In this document: piece after piece, positions 35,144 through 45,134 of the stretch
Numbering within the stretch: position 1 is the stretch's first letter
Layout: every line of letters begins with the position of its first letter
NCBI GenBank assembly: GCA_019752335.1
Contig: JAIEMJ010000004.1
Coordinates: 1-64,000, forward strand
Origin: Bryobacteraceae bacterium
GTDB taxonomy: Bacteria > Acidobacteriota > Terriglobia > Bryobacterales > Bryobacteraceae
Length of the DNA: 64,000 bases
Reading direction: 5' to 3'
Translations under genes and position numbers: made by a program
Notes under the pieces: generated by a model
The model's database searches: none
What the model was told of the DNA's origin: nothing
The model's input: only the letters and a program-made list of their open reading frames with translations

Positions 35144-37816
35144 TCAAAACCGGAAACGCAGGCCGCTCCACGCCGCGCGAGGCGCACCCGGCGCGAGAAA
35201 CGTTGATCGTACCAGCGGATACTCACCGCTCACCGGCGCGAACGGACGCGCCACAAACGTTCCCTGCGCAGTGAACCCAGCTGGCCCAAGCTGCGCGGCC
35301 GAAACGTAACTCCGGTTGAATAAATTATTCGCCTGCAAAAACCATTCAACACGCCGGTGCAGGGTGAAGCGAACGCCCGCGTTGGTCACGAAATAACCCG
35401 GCGAACTGCCGGCCCCTAAATAGTAAGTGCCGTCCGGTTGGTGCAGATTATTCTCGTTGCCGCGCGCATAGGATCGCGACACCACGAACGAATCAAAATC
35501 CACGGCCACGCGCTGGGCGACTTGCCAACTGACGAAGGCCTTAGCGGTGTGGCGCGGTGATAACGGAATCGTGTTGCCGGGTTGAACCCGGATCAGCCCG
35601 TCCAGTCCGCGCGCGAGCGCCGTATTGCGGCTATTGCTTTCACCCAAAAGCGACTCGGAACTGTCGAACGTCGCCTGCAGCAGCGTGTAGTTGCCGCCCC
35701 AAGTAACTCGCGAGCCGAAGCGTCCGTTTACTCCCGCCTCGAAACCCTGACGCCGCGTTCTTTGGAAATTCTGGAAATATCCGTAACCGGTCTGCGGCGA
35801 AGCCACGAAGAGGATATCGTCGCGGTTCCCGGCGCGAAACCAGCCCAGGTTCCACCGCATGCCGGACTCGCCCAGCCGCCCGCGCAGTCCCGACTCCCAC
35901 GTTCGGGTAATTACCTGGCGCAGCGGAGGGTCGCCGGCCATGGCGTTGGGCAACTTACACGGATTCTCCGGATCGGCGCAGCCCAGCTCAATCGACGTCG
36001 GGGCGCGGCTACCCTCGCTGTAGTTGAAGTACGCCAGCAAATCCTGGCGCAGGGAGTAAGTGGCGCCGGCGGCAGGATTGAAGCGGACAAACACATGCCG
36101 GCCCGTCAAAGAACCCGCGCCCGTGGGTAGAATCCGGTCCAGATTGTTCACCACCGTACGGTTGAACCGGCCCGATACCGTCACGTTCCAGCGGCCTGCG
36201 TTGATGGTGTCGGTCGCGTAGAAGCTGTGCGTGTCTACGTGCCCATCCAGGTCGACCCGCGTATCGTAGGGCGCGCCATCCACGTCGCCGCCGGTGACGC
36301 CATCGCCGTAGGCGCCGGTGCCGGCGACGCTGCGGTCCGGGTTCAGGTAGCCGAGTTCCGAGGATTGCCGGAACTGAACCCAGTTGCGGTCAAAAGCGGC
36401 GCCGCCCGTCAACTGATGGCGTTGCCGCGCGAACTGGCCCAGCCAAGTAAACTGCCCGGCCGCGCCGAAACTGGCTTGGCTGGAGCGCCCGCGGTTGATC
36501 AGCGCGCTGCACTTTTCGGCGGGCTCGTCTCGCAGCAGGACATTGCCGAGGCATCGCCAGAAGGGGAAAGGCGTATTCGCCGCCGTGGCCCCGCTGGTGG
36601 GAAAGCCCGAAAATCCCGCCGCGGCGAGCGCGGCTCTTTCGGCGGCGCTGGGCTGATACACCGACTGGTCGAGTGACCCCTCATTGATATCTCCATTAAA
36701 CGTGCGCGTCCGAATCGAACGGAAGTAAGTATTCCCGGAAACGATCCAAGAGCGCGAGAAGGCATGCTTCCCGCTCAGGTTCACTAACGGCGAACGGTTG
36801 CGCGTCGCATCGTGCAAGGTGTAAGTACTTCGCCGGTCGCGTTCCAACATACGAAACTCCTGCAGGCCGTTTCCGTTGAGTAAGTTGCTTGCATAACCAA
36901 TGGCCAAATGAACCTGCCGCCAACCCAGACGGGCGAAGCCTTGCCGGACGTTCGAAGGCGAATACTGCCGCCAGCCGTCCTCGAAAAAGAAGTTACTCGC
37001 GAGATACCAATTCAATCCTTGCCGGTTACTGCCGCCGTGCTCCAATTCCGCGACGCGCCGCCCAAAGCTGCCGCCGCTCACCTGCAGCGACGTGCCGGGA
37101 TGAGTAACTCCGCTCTTCGTTTCGAGCGCGAGCGCGCCACCCAAGGTATTCAGGCCAAAGAGTGGATTGGAGCCGGGCATCAAAGTCAGTTCGGCGATCG
37201 CCAGCCGCGGGACTAAGTCCCAACTCATCACGTCGCCGAAGGGTTGATTCAGCCGGACCCCGTCCATATAGACCGAGAGACCTTGGGGCGTGCCCAGCAA
37301 CGGCGAAGCTGTGTAGCCACGGTAATTGACGTCGGGCTGAAAGGGATTTCCCTGGATCTCATTGACGAAGATGCCGTTCAAACGCCGCTGCAGAAACTCG
37401 CCCAGGTTGGTCGTGTCGCCGCGACGCAGATCCATTGCGTCGGCCGCCTGCGCCGTAACGGGCAACTCGTCCGCCGTCAAACCGGCGCCAGCCAAAGGCG
37501 TCGTGGCGATGACGGTGACGCTGGTGGGCGAGTCTCCGCTCACGAGATCCACCGTGGCTTCGAGCGGTGTCGACGACACCACCTCCAACGCGAGGACCTT
37601 GGTAACAAAGCCAGGCCGGCTGGCCCGCAGACGATAGCGGCCGAATGGCAGATTGGCGAAGGTATACCTTCCGTCGCGATCGGTTGCGAAGCGCTCCCCA
37701 TTCAGGTCGCCGGTGGCCTGGATTGCCGCACCGCTTGCGTCGCGCACGCTTAGCCGAATTTCGCCCGTTGGCGGCGGCGCGAAACCCAGAAGTAGAGAAG
37801 CGAAGAGCGAGAGCAT
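35144..37816 (-). CDS. TonB-dependent outer membrane receptor with carboxypeptidase-like N-terminal domain
   Basis: 890 residues. Signal peptide ([13 protein letters not shown]), a regulatory-like sandwich ([20 protein letters not shown], 18-95), plug ([20 protein letters not shown] through [16 protein letters not shown], 130-245) and barrel ending in Phe (LRFRF). Unlike the receptor at 20.9 kb it resembles CirA/FecA-type receptors, with RFSG-like plug ending GGALALETK and a final [19 protein letters not shown] segment. Ligand unknown. Divergent from an amidohydrolase. Confidence 0.9.
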   Translation of the reverse strand: MLSLFASLLLGFAPPPTGEIRLSVRDASGAAIQATGDLNGERFATDRDGRYTFANLPFGRYRLRASRPGFVTKVLALEVVSSTPLEATVDLVSGDSPTSVTVIATTPLAGAGLTADELPVTAQAADAMDLRRGDTTNLGEFLQRRLNGIFVNEIQGNPFQPDVNYRGYTASPLLGTPQGLSVYMDGVRLNQPFGDVMSWDLVPRLAIAELTLMPGSNPLFGLNTLGGALALETKSGVTHPGTSLQVSGGSFGRRVAELEHGGSNRQGLNWYLASNFFFEDGWRQYSPSNVRQGFARLGWRQVHLAIGYASNLLNGNGLQEFRMLERDRRSTYTLHDATRNRSPLVNLSGKHAFSRSWIVSGNTYFRSIRTRTFNGDINEGSLDQSVYQPSAAERAALAAAGFSGFPTSGATAANTPFPFWRCLGNVLLRDEPAEKCSALINRGRSSQASFGAAGQFTWLGQFARQRHQLTGGAAFDRNWVQFRQSSELGYLNPDRSVAGTGAYGDGVTGGDVDGAPYDTRVDLDGHVDTHSFYATDTINAGRWNVTVSGRFNRTVVNNLDRILPTGAGSLTGRHVFVRFNPAAGATYSLRQDLLAYFNYSEGSRAPTSIELGCADPENPCKLPNAMAGDPPLRQVITRTWESGLRGRLGESGMRWNLGWFRAGNRDDILFVASPQTGYGYFQNFQRTRRQGFEAGVNGRFGSRVTWGGNYTLLQATFDSSESLLGESNSRNTALARGLDGLIRVQPGNTIPLSPRHTAKAFVSWQVAQRVAVDFDSFVVSRSYARGNENNLHQPDGTYYLGAGSSPGYFVTNAGVRFTLHRRVEWFLQANNLFNRSYVSAAQLGPAGFTAQGTFVARPFAPVSGEYPLVRSTFLAPGAPRAAWSGLRFRF

Positions 37817-37837
37817 GAACTCATCCGATTATGCCAT

Positions 37838-37853
37838 GCCGCTCGCGAGCGGC
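37838..37853. promoter_or_regulatory. Perfect 16-base palindrome between divergent genes
   Basis: GCCGCTCGCGAGCGGC lies in the 53-base gap between the receptor and amidohydrolase starts. It is immediately followed by TACAAT (37854-37859), which could be the -10 of the rightward gene. It is well placed to serve as a shared operator. Confidence 0.5.
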
Positions 37854-37869
37854 TACAATTGCGAAAGCC

Positions 37870-38796
37870 ATGGATCGTCGCTCTTTCGTTACCGCCACCG
37901 GCGCACTCGCCTTCACCAATTGTGCGGAGGCGCCCAAGCCCCCCACCGCGGCCACGCCGCCGCCCACCGCCATCATTGACTCGCATCACCACTTCTGGAT
38001 GTATTCCGCGAAGGAGTACGGCTGGATCAGCGACAAGATGCCCGCCATTCAACGTGACTTCCTGCCGGTACATTTGGCGCAGACGCTGCAGGAGTCCGGG
38101 GTGAACGGCGCGATATCTGTGCAGGCCCGGCAGACCCTGGCGGAGACTCGCTTCTTACTCAAGCACGCGAACGAGAACGAGTTTCTCCGCGGCGTCGTCG
38201 GTTGGGTGCCGCTGATCGATGCGAACGTGGGGAAGTCACTGGCGGAATTCGCCGGCGACCGGAAATTGAAAGGCGTTCGCCACGTCCTGCATGACGAAAA
38301 AGACGATACCTACATGCTGCGTCCTGACTTCAATCGCGGCATTCAACAGTTGAAGGACTGGAAGCTACGCTACGATATCCTGATCTTCGAAAAACACCTG
38401 CCGCAGACCCTACGTTTCGTTGACCAGCACCCCGATCAGATCTTTATCGTCGATCATATTGCTAAACCGAAGATCAAAACCCACGAGATGGAGCCGTGGA
38501 AAAAGTACTTACTCGAATTAGCCAAGCGGCCGCGGGTTTATTGTAAGCTCTCCGGCATGGTGACCGAAGCGGACTGGGAAAAGTGGACTCCGGCCGACCT
38601 GCAGCCCTACATCGACACGGTGCTGGCCGCTTTCGGTCCGCGACGGATCATGTACGGCTCGGATTGGCCGGTCTGTCTGTTGGCCTCGCCTTACAAAAAA
38701 TGGTTCGACACGGTCACGGCCGCGATCGCCAGACTGAGCGAAACGGAACGCGCCCGGATCCTCGGCGGTACAGCCATAGAGGCGTACAACCTATAA
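37870..38796 (+). CDS. Amidohydrolase-family (fuconolactonase-like) lactonase, secreted lipoprotein
   Basis: 308 residues from MDRRSFVTATGALAFTNC, a twin-arginine-like leader ending in a lipobox (FTNC). The amidohydrolase 2 domain has IIDSHHHFWM near the start, HVLHDEK, FIVDHIAKP and MYGSDWPV with the catalytic Asp. Closest to the L-fuconolactonase/2-pyrone-4,6-dicarboxylate lactonase group; a sugar lactone or related substrate is inferred. Divergent from a TonB-dependent receptor, so possibly processing what that receptor imports. Confidence 0.85.
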   Translation: MDRRSFVTATGALAFTNCAEAPKPPTAATPPPTAIIDSHHHFWMYSAKEYGWISDKMPAIQRDFLPVHLAQTLQESGVNGAISVQARQTLAETRFLLKHANENEFLRGVVGWVPLIDANVGKSLAEFAGDRKLKGVRHVLHDEKDDTYMLRPDFNRGIQQLKDWKLRYDILIFEKHLPQTLRFVDQHPDQIFIVDHIAKPKIKTHEMEPWKKYLLELAKRPRVYCKLSGMVTEADWEKWTPADLQPYIDTVLAAFGPRRIMYGSDWPVCLLASPYKKWFDTVTAAIARLSETERARILGGTAIEAYNL

Positions 38797-38805
38797 AACC
38801 CCGTA

Positions 38806-38827
38806 GGACCGGCCTCCCGGCCGGTCC
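38806..38827. terminator. Hairpin between convergent genes
   Basis: GGACCGGCC - TCCC - GGCCGGTCC, a perfect nine-base stem with a four-base loop after the amidohydrolase and before the convergent actin-like gene. No T run. Confidence 0.5.
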
Positions 38828-38861
38828 AGCATTTCGCCGCCGCCTGATTAGATCAGAGGGC

Positions 38862-39860
38862 TTAAGCTTCGGCCAGGGCGGCGACCAACGCGCCCTTGGC
38901 CGTAGCCGTCAGGGGATCGCTCGCCATGCGGACTTCCGAAATCGCCAGCGGGAAAGCCGACTCCTTCAGAATCTTTTCAAAGCGCTCGCGGAAACCTGCC
39001 GGCATCACTGTGCCGCCGCTGAGGACGATCGGTACCGGCTTCGCGATGCGCGGCATATTCCGCGTGTTCGCCAACGTGTGATTGAGCCCGTCCACCAAGG
39101 ACTTGATCATGTCGTCGTAGTAGACGCCCAATACCTGCTGCACCTTGTCGGCGTAGTGGCCGTTGATGTGGAAGTTCGATTCCTTGGTGATGCGAATGCG
39201 CGTCGACAATTCGCCGGTAATCTGCGCCGCCGATTGATCAATAAAGTCGCCGGCCTTGGGCACCGCGAAACTCAATACCGGTACCGACAGGTAAGCGAGG
39301 CAAACGTTACAGAGTCCGCCGCCGCAACTAATGCCGATGCCCGAGTAATTCGTCTCTTCCATCTCGCCGTACACCACGGCCAGGCCCTCGTTGATCGCTT
39401 TGGGCGTGTAACCCAAGTCGCGCAGAATTTGGCCCAGCGTCGCCTCGTGATAAGTGACGTTGGCCTCTTCGCCCAGCGGCGCGGCGGGGACGCTGTAGTA
39501 GAGGCTGCGTCCGGCTCCGGCTTCGCCGCCGTTTAGCGACTGGATCAGTTGCCGCATCATTTCGCCGCTGGCCGTTTCGCTCGGATTCAGCACGCCCTTG
39601 GTCATCGGGCGGCGGGCTTCCATTTGTAAGAGGTCGGCGAAGCGCTCGCTCTCGTTCCCGTGTACGATGAGTTGATCGCCTTCCACCTTGTGCGGAATGT
39701 TCTCCTTGCGCAGAACGTTTTCCGTCATTTTCGAATAGGGGAGCGCCACGAAGGCGTTCAGTTGCGAACGATAGTCGTAACGGCCACCTTCACTCTGTTG
39801 CGCCAGGACGACCCGGCTGGTTCCTACGTCGAGCCCGAAAGCTCCTGCCTGCTTGCCCAT
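38862..39860 (-). CDS. Actin-like ATPase (MreB/ParM/Hsp70 fold), divergent
   Basis: 332 residues; ATG 39860 is preferred over GTG 39863 because AAGGAGAG is eight bases upstream. Actin/Hsp70 signatures: phosphate-1 FGLDVGTSRVVLA, phosphate-2 GIGISCGGGLCNVCLAYL, and adenosine motif PVPIVLSGGTVMPAGFRE. It is not MreB (a bona fide MreB is at 44.1 kb), and the identity looks low. Six bases downstream of, and so probably coupled to, a membrane-anchored peptidoglycan amidase. Filament formation or regulation of the amidase is inference. Confidence 0.75.
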   Translation of the reverse strand: MGKQAGAFGLDVGTSRVVLAQQSEGGRYDYRSQLNAFVALPYSKMTENVLRKENIPHKVEGDQLIVHGNESERFADLLQMEARRPMTKGVLNPSETASGEMMRQLIQSLNGGEAGAGRSLYYSVPAAPLGEEANVTYHEATLGQILRDLGYTPKAINEGLAVVYGEMEETNYSGIGISCGGGLCNVCLAYLSVPVLSFAVPKAGDFIDQSAAQITGELSTRIRITKESNFHINGHYADKVQQVLGVYYDDMIKSLVDGLNHTLANTRNMPRIAKPVPIVLSGGTVMPAGFRERFEKILKESAFPLAISEVRMASDPLTATAKGALVAALAEA

Positions 39861-39863
39861 CAC

Positions 39864-41069
39864 TTACTCTCCTTCCGCGGATTTTCCGCCGTGCTCGCCC
39901 AAGGGGGCGCTGAGTTTCTTGTAACGTTCCCGCAGCGCGGCCTTTTGTTCGGCTACGCTGCGGCCATTCTGTTTGGCCTGTTCGCGGATCTGGTCTTCCG
40001 CGGCTAACAGGCCTTTCCACATACGAGCCCCGGTTGACGCCATAAAGGACGGGTCATACGCGAAGCCAAAAATCAGCACGGCCGGCGAGGCGGGCGCATA
40101 ATTGTCCGGCAAGCCCAGCTCTTCATAGGGAAAATTCCCAGCCCAATCGGTGTGATAGCCGATGATCATGTTCTGCGGATTTACCGACACCTGCGCATGC
40201 GTCGGACAGTTCGTCGCGGCGATGTCATACTTCGCCCGCAGCATATCCGTCAACAAACGCCCGGCCACCATTTGTCCGCTGGTGATCCGCGGATTCTCAT
40301 CGCCCTTTACGGTTTGCGTTTCAAACGCGACGCCGATGAAGCTATCATTCAAATTCAAATAGACCCATCGGTCATCCGCCCAGGTGGAATGGCCCGCGTG
40401 AAACGCGACTTCATTCTCTTCCACCACGCGGAAGACGCGGCCAAATCGGTCAATCACGTAGTTATAAGCCTTCTGGTCGCGCACATAGCCAATCAAGGAT
40501 TCGCCATAGCGCCGCAGCGTCCGGTTATTCGCGGGGGTGAATTCCGTCAGATGGCTTTCGGTGGTGTGAAAGACAATGCCCGCCGGCTGATTCCGGATGG
40601 TGAGCGAAATATCCAGGTTCTGGTTGCGGTTGTAAGTGTAGTAGGCGCGCGGACGGTTCGTCGTGGCGAACTTCTTTTCGACGCGCAGGCCGTTGGAGTA
40701 AGTCTCAATCGCGGGCGTCGTATCCACCACCCAGATCTTCTCCAGCGTAGCTGCCTTCGGTGGCGGAACCGGCTTTTCCACGCGCGCCAACTCCGCTGCC
40801 TGCGCAGGTCCGGCTACGGGGCTCGACTTCGTGGAGCGCCAGGTAGCCACGCCGAGAAGACTCACGCCAATCGCGGCGCCGCTTACCAGCACCACCCAAT
40901 AAGGCACGGGAACGGCCGGGCGGGCGCGCAGGTCGTTCAGCGTAACTTGGTGCGTCTGCAGGAAGCGCAAGCGCTCCACCGGACTCACAATCGCCGACGC
41001 GCGACGGCCCACCCACCAGCGCATCAGCGCCGTGGTCGCGAGCCAACGGGTGAAAGCAAGCACAGTCAT
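39864..41069 (-). CDS. Membrane-anchored N-acetylmuramoyl-L-alanine amidase (amidase_2/PGRP)
   Basis: 401 residues. Residues 1-50 form a cytoplasmic lead (FTRWLATTALMRWWVGRRAS), a transmembrane helix at about 55-78 (PYWVVLVSGAAIGVSLLGVA), then a Pro-rich linker and an amidase_2 domain (about 160-335): first zinc His in GIVFHTTES, VIDRFGRVFRVVEENEVAFHAGHS, FIGVAFET and CPTHAQVSVNPQNMIIGYHTDW. It cuts the amide bond between MurNAc and the stem peptide. An unusual C-terminal coiled extension (KGLLAAEDQIREQAKQNGRS) follows. Operon with the actin-like gene. Confidence 0.85.
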   Translation of the reverse strand: MTVLAFTRWLATTALMRWWVGRRASAIVSPVERLRFLQTHQVTLNDLRARPAVPVPYWVVLVSGAAIGVSLLGVATWRSTKSSPVAGPAQAAELARVEKPVPPPKAATLEKIWVVDTTPAIETYSNGLRVEKKFATTNRPRAYYTYNRNQNLDISLTIRNQPAGIVFHTTESHLTEFTPANNRTLRRYGESLIGYVRDQKAYNYVIDRFGRVFRVVEENEVAFHAGHSTWADDRWVYLNLNDSFIGVAFETQTVKGDENPRITSGQMVAGRLLTDMLRAKYDIAATNCPTHAQVSVNPQNMIIGYHTDWAGNFPYEELGLPDNYAPASPAVLIFGFAYDPSFMASTGARMWKGLLAAEDQIREQAKQNGRSVAEQKAALRERYKKLSAPLGEHGGKSAEGE

Positions 41070-41102
41070 CTGCCAAGAGGTACTTCGGCAGACGGGCGCA
41101 CG

Positions 41103-41162
41103 AACCTTAGGGCATCTAGGGCCCCGATCTAAGGTTTCTCAGGAGATTTTCTTAGGACTAAG
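41103..41162. repeat. Palindromes in the amidase-CotH gap
   Basis: AACCTTAG (41103-41110) is mirrored by CTAAGGTT (41129-41136), and CTTAG-GA-CTAAG lies at 41151-41162 next to the cotH stop. These may be a promoter operator for the amidase gene or mRNA end structures. Confidence 0.4.
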
Positions 41163-41163
41163 G

Positions 41164-42357
41164 CTAAATTTGCGGTAGCAGGCTGGAGGGGCGTTGCCGG
41201 ACAAAGGCGGTCAGTCGCTGGATTTGGTCCTCCTGCACACCATTTGTGTAGGGCCGCTTGGGGTCAGCGCGATAGGAGGAGCGAAGCTGGGTGAGCCGGC
41301 TCTGGAGTTGGTTTTCGAGCCAGCCACCGGGCCCCCCGGCCAAAGCGGCGATGCGCTGCAGTTCGCGGCCGTAAAAGGCCCGGTACCTTGGAATCCCCAG
41401 CAAACGCTGCGCCAGACAGTTGGCTTCGACGTTAAAGTACGGCGACCTTTGCGCGTCGAAGAAGCTCCAGTCCTTGTCCCAGGGCAGGAACCAGAACTGC
41501 GTGGTACGGGCGAAGCGGTACAGGTAAAAGCCATTTACGCCCCAGTCGCCGGTCTGGCCGTCGCGTTCGTCGTAGTAGGCTTCCACGGCCAGGAAGGTGA
41601 GGAACTGCTCGGGGTTGAGGTAGCGGTCCAGATGGGCCAGCAGGGCAGACGGGGAGTCCGCGCGCGTCACCCCGGTGATCATCTCGACCAAGGGCTGGTA
41701 GTCCGGATTCTTGGTATTGTTCTTCGGCTCAAAGGGAACCGGCGCGTAGCTAGCGGCTTCGTCGCCACGATCGCCGAAGCCGAAGACGTCGGCCCAGGAA
41801 TACTCGTAGAGGTAACCGGCTTTTTCACCAAAGCGCTGCGTCAGGAAGCGGTCGTCGATCTCCTCGCCGACGCCGTAAACGCCCCAGTATTCGCCATTTA
41901 CCGTCAGCCGGGCGAAGGAGAAGCGCGGGGCAGGGAGGCCGGCGCGGGTGAACAGTTGCTGCGCCAGGAAGTTTTTGAGCATTGTCGGGTCCTGATAGAG
42001 GTTCGTCAGGACGAAGGTATCCAGACCGAGGAACGGGCCGGAGTCGGAGAATTTGGTGAAGCTCAGCTTCAGGCTCGGCTTCACCGGGTTGCGGCTGCCG
42101 TTGCCGCGCGAACGGATGGAGCACTGAGCGTCGACGCCGCTCCAACTCACGCTCGCGCGGTACCAGTTGTTTTCGAGGTAGGTGTCGCGCAGCGTCTGCC
42201 AGTTAGCCGGATCCAGTTCGAGGCGGATGTCGTGGAACTGGTTGCCATCGAAGAGGTCATCGGCGGTCCGCTGGGCCAGGGCCGTCAGTAGCCCGGGTAA
42301 GCCGAACAGCGCCCGGCGCGGAATGGAATGGGAGTACTTCACGGATAACTGACTCAT
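41164..42357 (-). CDS. CotH-like kinase family protein
   Basis: 397 residues with a twin-arginine-like leader (IPRRALFGLPGLLTALAQ). The CotH domain shows QFHDIRLELDPANWQTLRDT, IRSRGNGSRNPVKPSLKLSF, LTNLYQDPTMLKNFLAQQLF, NGEYWGVYGVGEEIDDRFL, and a C-terminal FLPWDKDWSFFDA with the metal-binding Asp residues. CotH proteins are atypical kinases that phosphorylate spore coat proteins in Bacillus; in bacteria without spores their targets are mostly unknown. Exported kinase activity here is inferred. Confidence 0.85.
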   Translation of the reverse strand: MSQLSVKYSHSIPRRALFGLPGLLTALAQRTADDLFDGNQFHDIRLELDPANWQTLRDTYLENNWYRASVSWSGVDAQCSIRSRGNGSRNPVKPSLKLSFTKFSDSGPFLGLDTFVLTNLYQDPTMLKNFLAQQLFTRAGLPAPRFSFARLTVNGEYWGVYGVGEEIDDRFLTQRFGEKAGYLYEYSWADVFGFGDRGDEAASYAPVPFEPKNNTKNPDYQPLVEMITGVTRADSPSALLAHLDRYLNPEQFLTFLAVEAYYDERDGQTGDWGVNGFYLYRFARTTQFWFLPWDKDWSFFDAQRSPYFNVEANCLAQRLLGIPRYRAFYGRELQRIAALAGGPGGWLENQLQSRLTQLRSSYRADPKRPYTNGVQEDQIQRLTAFVRQRPSSLLPQI

Positions 42358-42392
42358 CGTCCAGTTTTCCGGCGCTCCACATAAGGCGATCC

Positions 42393-42420
42393 CTTAGCCC
42401 CGTAGGCAGGCCGGGCTAAG
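42393..42420. repeat. Inverted repeat upstream of Uma2 gene
   Basis: CTTAGCCC (42393-42400) faces GGGCTAAG (42413-42420) over a 12-base loop, between cotH and the Uma2 gene that diverge from it. Could be an operator. Confidence 0.4.
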
Positions 42421-42489
42421 TGAGAACACTGGCGGCTTCGAGAAAGGAGGCGCCGTGGGAAGTGCACGGGTTTTCTATAGTATTAGAGG

Positions 42490-43062
42490 ATGGCGGCTCC
42501 AAACCTACCTTTCGTTTCGGTTGACGAGTTTTTGGATGCGGAGGAACTATCCGAGACGAAGCATATGTATTGTGCGGGTGTTGTTACGGCGATGGCGGGG
42601 GGATCGTTTGAGCACGCGCTGCTGGCCATGAACCTGGGTGGTGAGTTGCGCGAAGCGTTGCGTGGCAGAGGGTGCAGTGTGGTGGGCAGGGACGTGTTGT
42701 TTCAAACGGGGTCGAAAGAGATGTACACGTATCCGGACCTGATCGTGGTTTGTGGACCGGTACAGCGGATGCCGGGGCGGCGGAATGTGATCACGAATCC
42801 CGTGTTTCTGGCGGAGGTCTTGTCGCCGAGCGCGGAGGCGAAAGACCGGGGAGTGAAATCGCACGAGTATCGATTGGGTCCGACGCTGCGGCAGTATGCG
42901 CTGATTTCGCAGGACCGGCCAATGGTGGAGATTCACACGCGGGCCGAGAACGGGCAGTGGTGGATCAGCGAAGTGATCGGATTGGAGGCCGACTGCTCGT
43001 TTTCATCGCTCGAGTGTTCGGTGCCGATGGCGGCGATGTATGAGGGTGTGCTGGATAGGTGA
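42490..43062 (+). CDS. Uma2-family putative restriction-endonuclease-fold protein
   Basis: 190 residues. Uma2/DUF820 pattern: VSVDEFLDAEELSETKHMYC, HALLAMNLGGELREALRG, the PD-(D/E)XK core YPDLIVVCG then FLAEVLSPSAEAKDRGVKSHEY, and LRQYALISQDRPMVEIHTR. The catalytic Asp/Glu set is intact. Uma2 proteins are numerous in cyanobacteria and some soil bacteria and their role is unknown. The gene looks less GC-rich than its neighbours (many TTG, GTG and AAA codons), which may mean later acquisition. AGGAG-like signals precede the start. Confidence 0.85.
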   Translation: MAAPNLPFVSVDEFLDAEELSETKHMYCAGVVTAMAGGSFEHALLAMNLGGELREALRGRGCSVVGRDVLFQTGSKEMYTYPDLIVVCGPVQRMPGRRNVITNPVFLAEVLSPSAEAKDRGVKSHEYRLGPTLRQYALISQDRPMVEIHTRAENGQWWISEVIGLEADCSFSSLECSVPMAAMYEGVLDR

Positions 43063-43132
43063 TGGTTGGCCTTCCGGTCCGGCCGGGAGCGGGGGGATGT
43101 GCTGGCTTAGCTAAGGCGTATGCTGGAGGAAA

Positions 43133-43981
43133 ATGACTTCGATTCGCCTTAGCCTACTGCTCGTAAGTCTAGCTCTCTGGGCCCAGCCGCCCTCCGCCAA
43201 GGTCGACCTCTCCCCGCGTTTGCGCGCCTGGCAACAGGAGATTGAGGCCCGCGGTGGGGGCTCGCTCCTCCCCGTACGCGTCTTTGTGCAGATGAAGGCG
43301 GGCGTTCCCACCTACATTCTTCCCGACGACGCCCCCCAGCGGCCCGTGTTGGCCCGCTTCTTTAGCGACCCCAATTTCCGCGCCCAATTCGTCCGCACGC
43401 ATGCCGTCAGCATCCACGAGGGCGCCTTGGCCTTCATCGTCCTCAACATGGACCGGATGAAGGACATGGGCGGCGACGAAGAGACCCTGCTTTCACACGA
43501 ATTTGGCCACGCCTGGCTGCATGCCCGGGGTCTGCGCGCGCCCACGATACCGCCCGGGCAGGCCGCCTGCCAGGCGATCCACGTCGGCGACATCGTCCAA
43601 CATCTGTTGATTCGCGAGGAACAAAGCCAGCGGGGCTTCGATTTCCGCCCCGGCTGGATCCGGGATCTGGCCACCGCCGCTAGCCAGCTTCGCACCCAGA
43701 AGCCCGAAACCCAACCCACCGCCGACCCCTGCCTCCGCCTCGAACGTCTCGCCCTGCTGGTCGACGTCGAAGCCGGGCTCACCGACGGCGATTGGCCCGG
43801 CCGGCCCGAGTTTTTGGCCCGCCTTCCGGCGGGCGACCCCCGGCTGGCCGAGATGGCGCATCGCCTCGTCAGAATCCTGCGCGCGTACAACTTAAATGAC
43901 CCGATTGAGTACTACCTGGCGCTCAGTACTGTTTTTGGCGCTTCTCACTTGTTATTTCAACCACCTAACGGTACCCCCTAA
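43133..43981 (+). CDS. Secreted zincin-like putative metalloprotease
   Basis: 282 residues with a signal peptide (IRLSLLLVSLALWA). Only a HExxH-type site is recognised: LSHEFGHAWLHARG (about residues 119-132), with AIHVGDIVQHLLIREEQ about 30 residues later as a possible source of the third ligand. No named family. Its stop lies in a CCCCCT/AGGGGG stem just before mreB. Confidence 0.6.
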   Translation: MTSIRLSLLLVSLALWAQPPSAKVDLSPRLRAWQQEIEARGGGSLLPVRVFVQMKAGVPTYILPDDAPQRPVLARFFSDPNFRAQFVRTHAVSIHEGALAFIVLNMDRMKDMGGDEETLLSHEFGHAWLHARGLRAPTIPPGQAACQAIHVGDIVQHLLIREEQSQRGFDFRPGWIRDLATAASQLRTQKPETQPTADPCLRLERLALLVDVEAGLTDGDWPGRPEFLARLPAGDPRLAEMAHRLVRILRAYNLNDPIEYYLALSTVFGASHLLFQPPNGTP

Positions 43982-44019
43982 AGGGGGAATGTGCTACTCT
44001 GAAGCCGTCAACTCCCCCT
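43974..44019 (+). promoter_or_regulatory. Alternating G/C-tract hairpins in the mreB leader
   Basis: CCCCC (43974-43978), GGGGG (43983-43987) and CCCCC (44014-44018) can pair in two exclusive ways: the middle G tract with the upstream C tract (loop TAAA) or with the downstream one. This could tie translation of the preceding gene to mreB expression, or simply act as a terminator/antiterminator. Confidence 0.3.
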
Positions 44020-44048
44020 CATCGGCGGTGACCGGCTAGGCTGGGTGA

Positions 44049-45098
<1,050 letters not shown>

Positions 45099-45134
45099 CC
45101 TCCACGCGGGTGGGTGGGGCCTAGAATAGGACCT

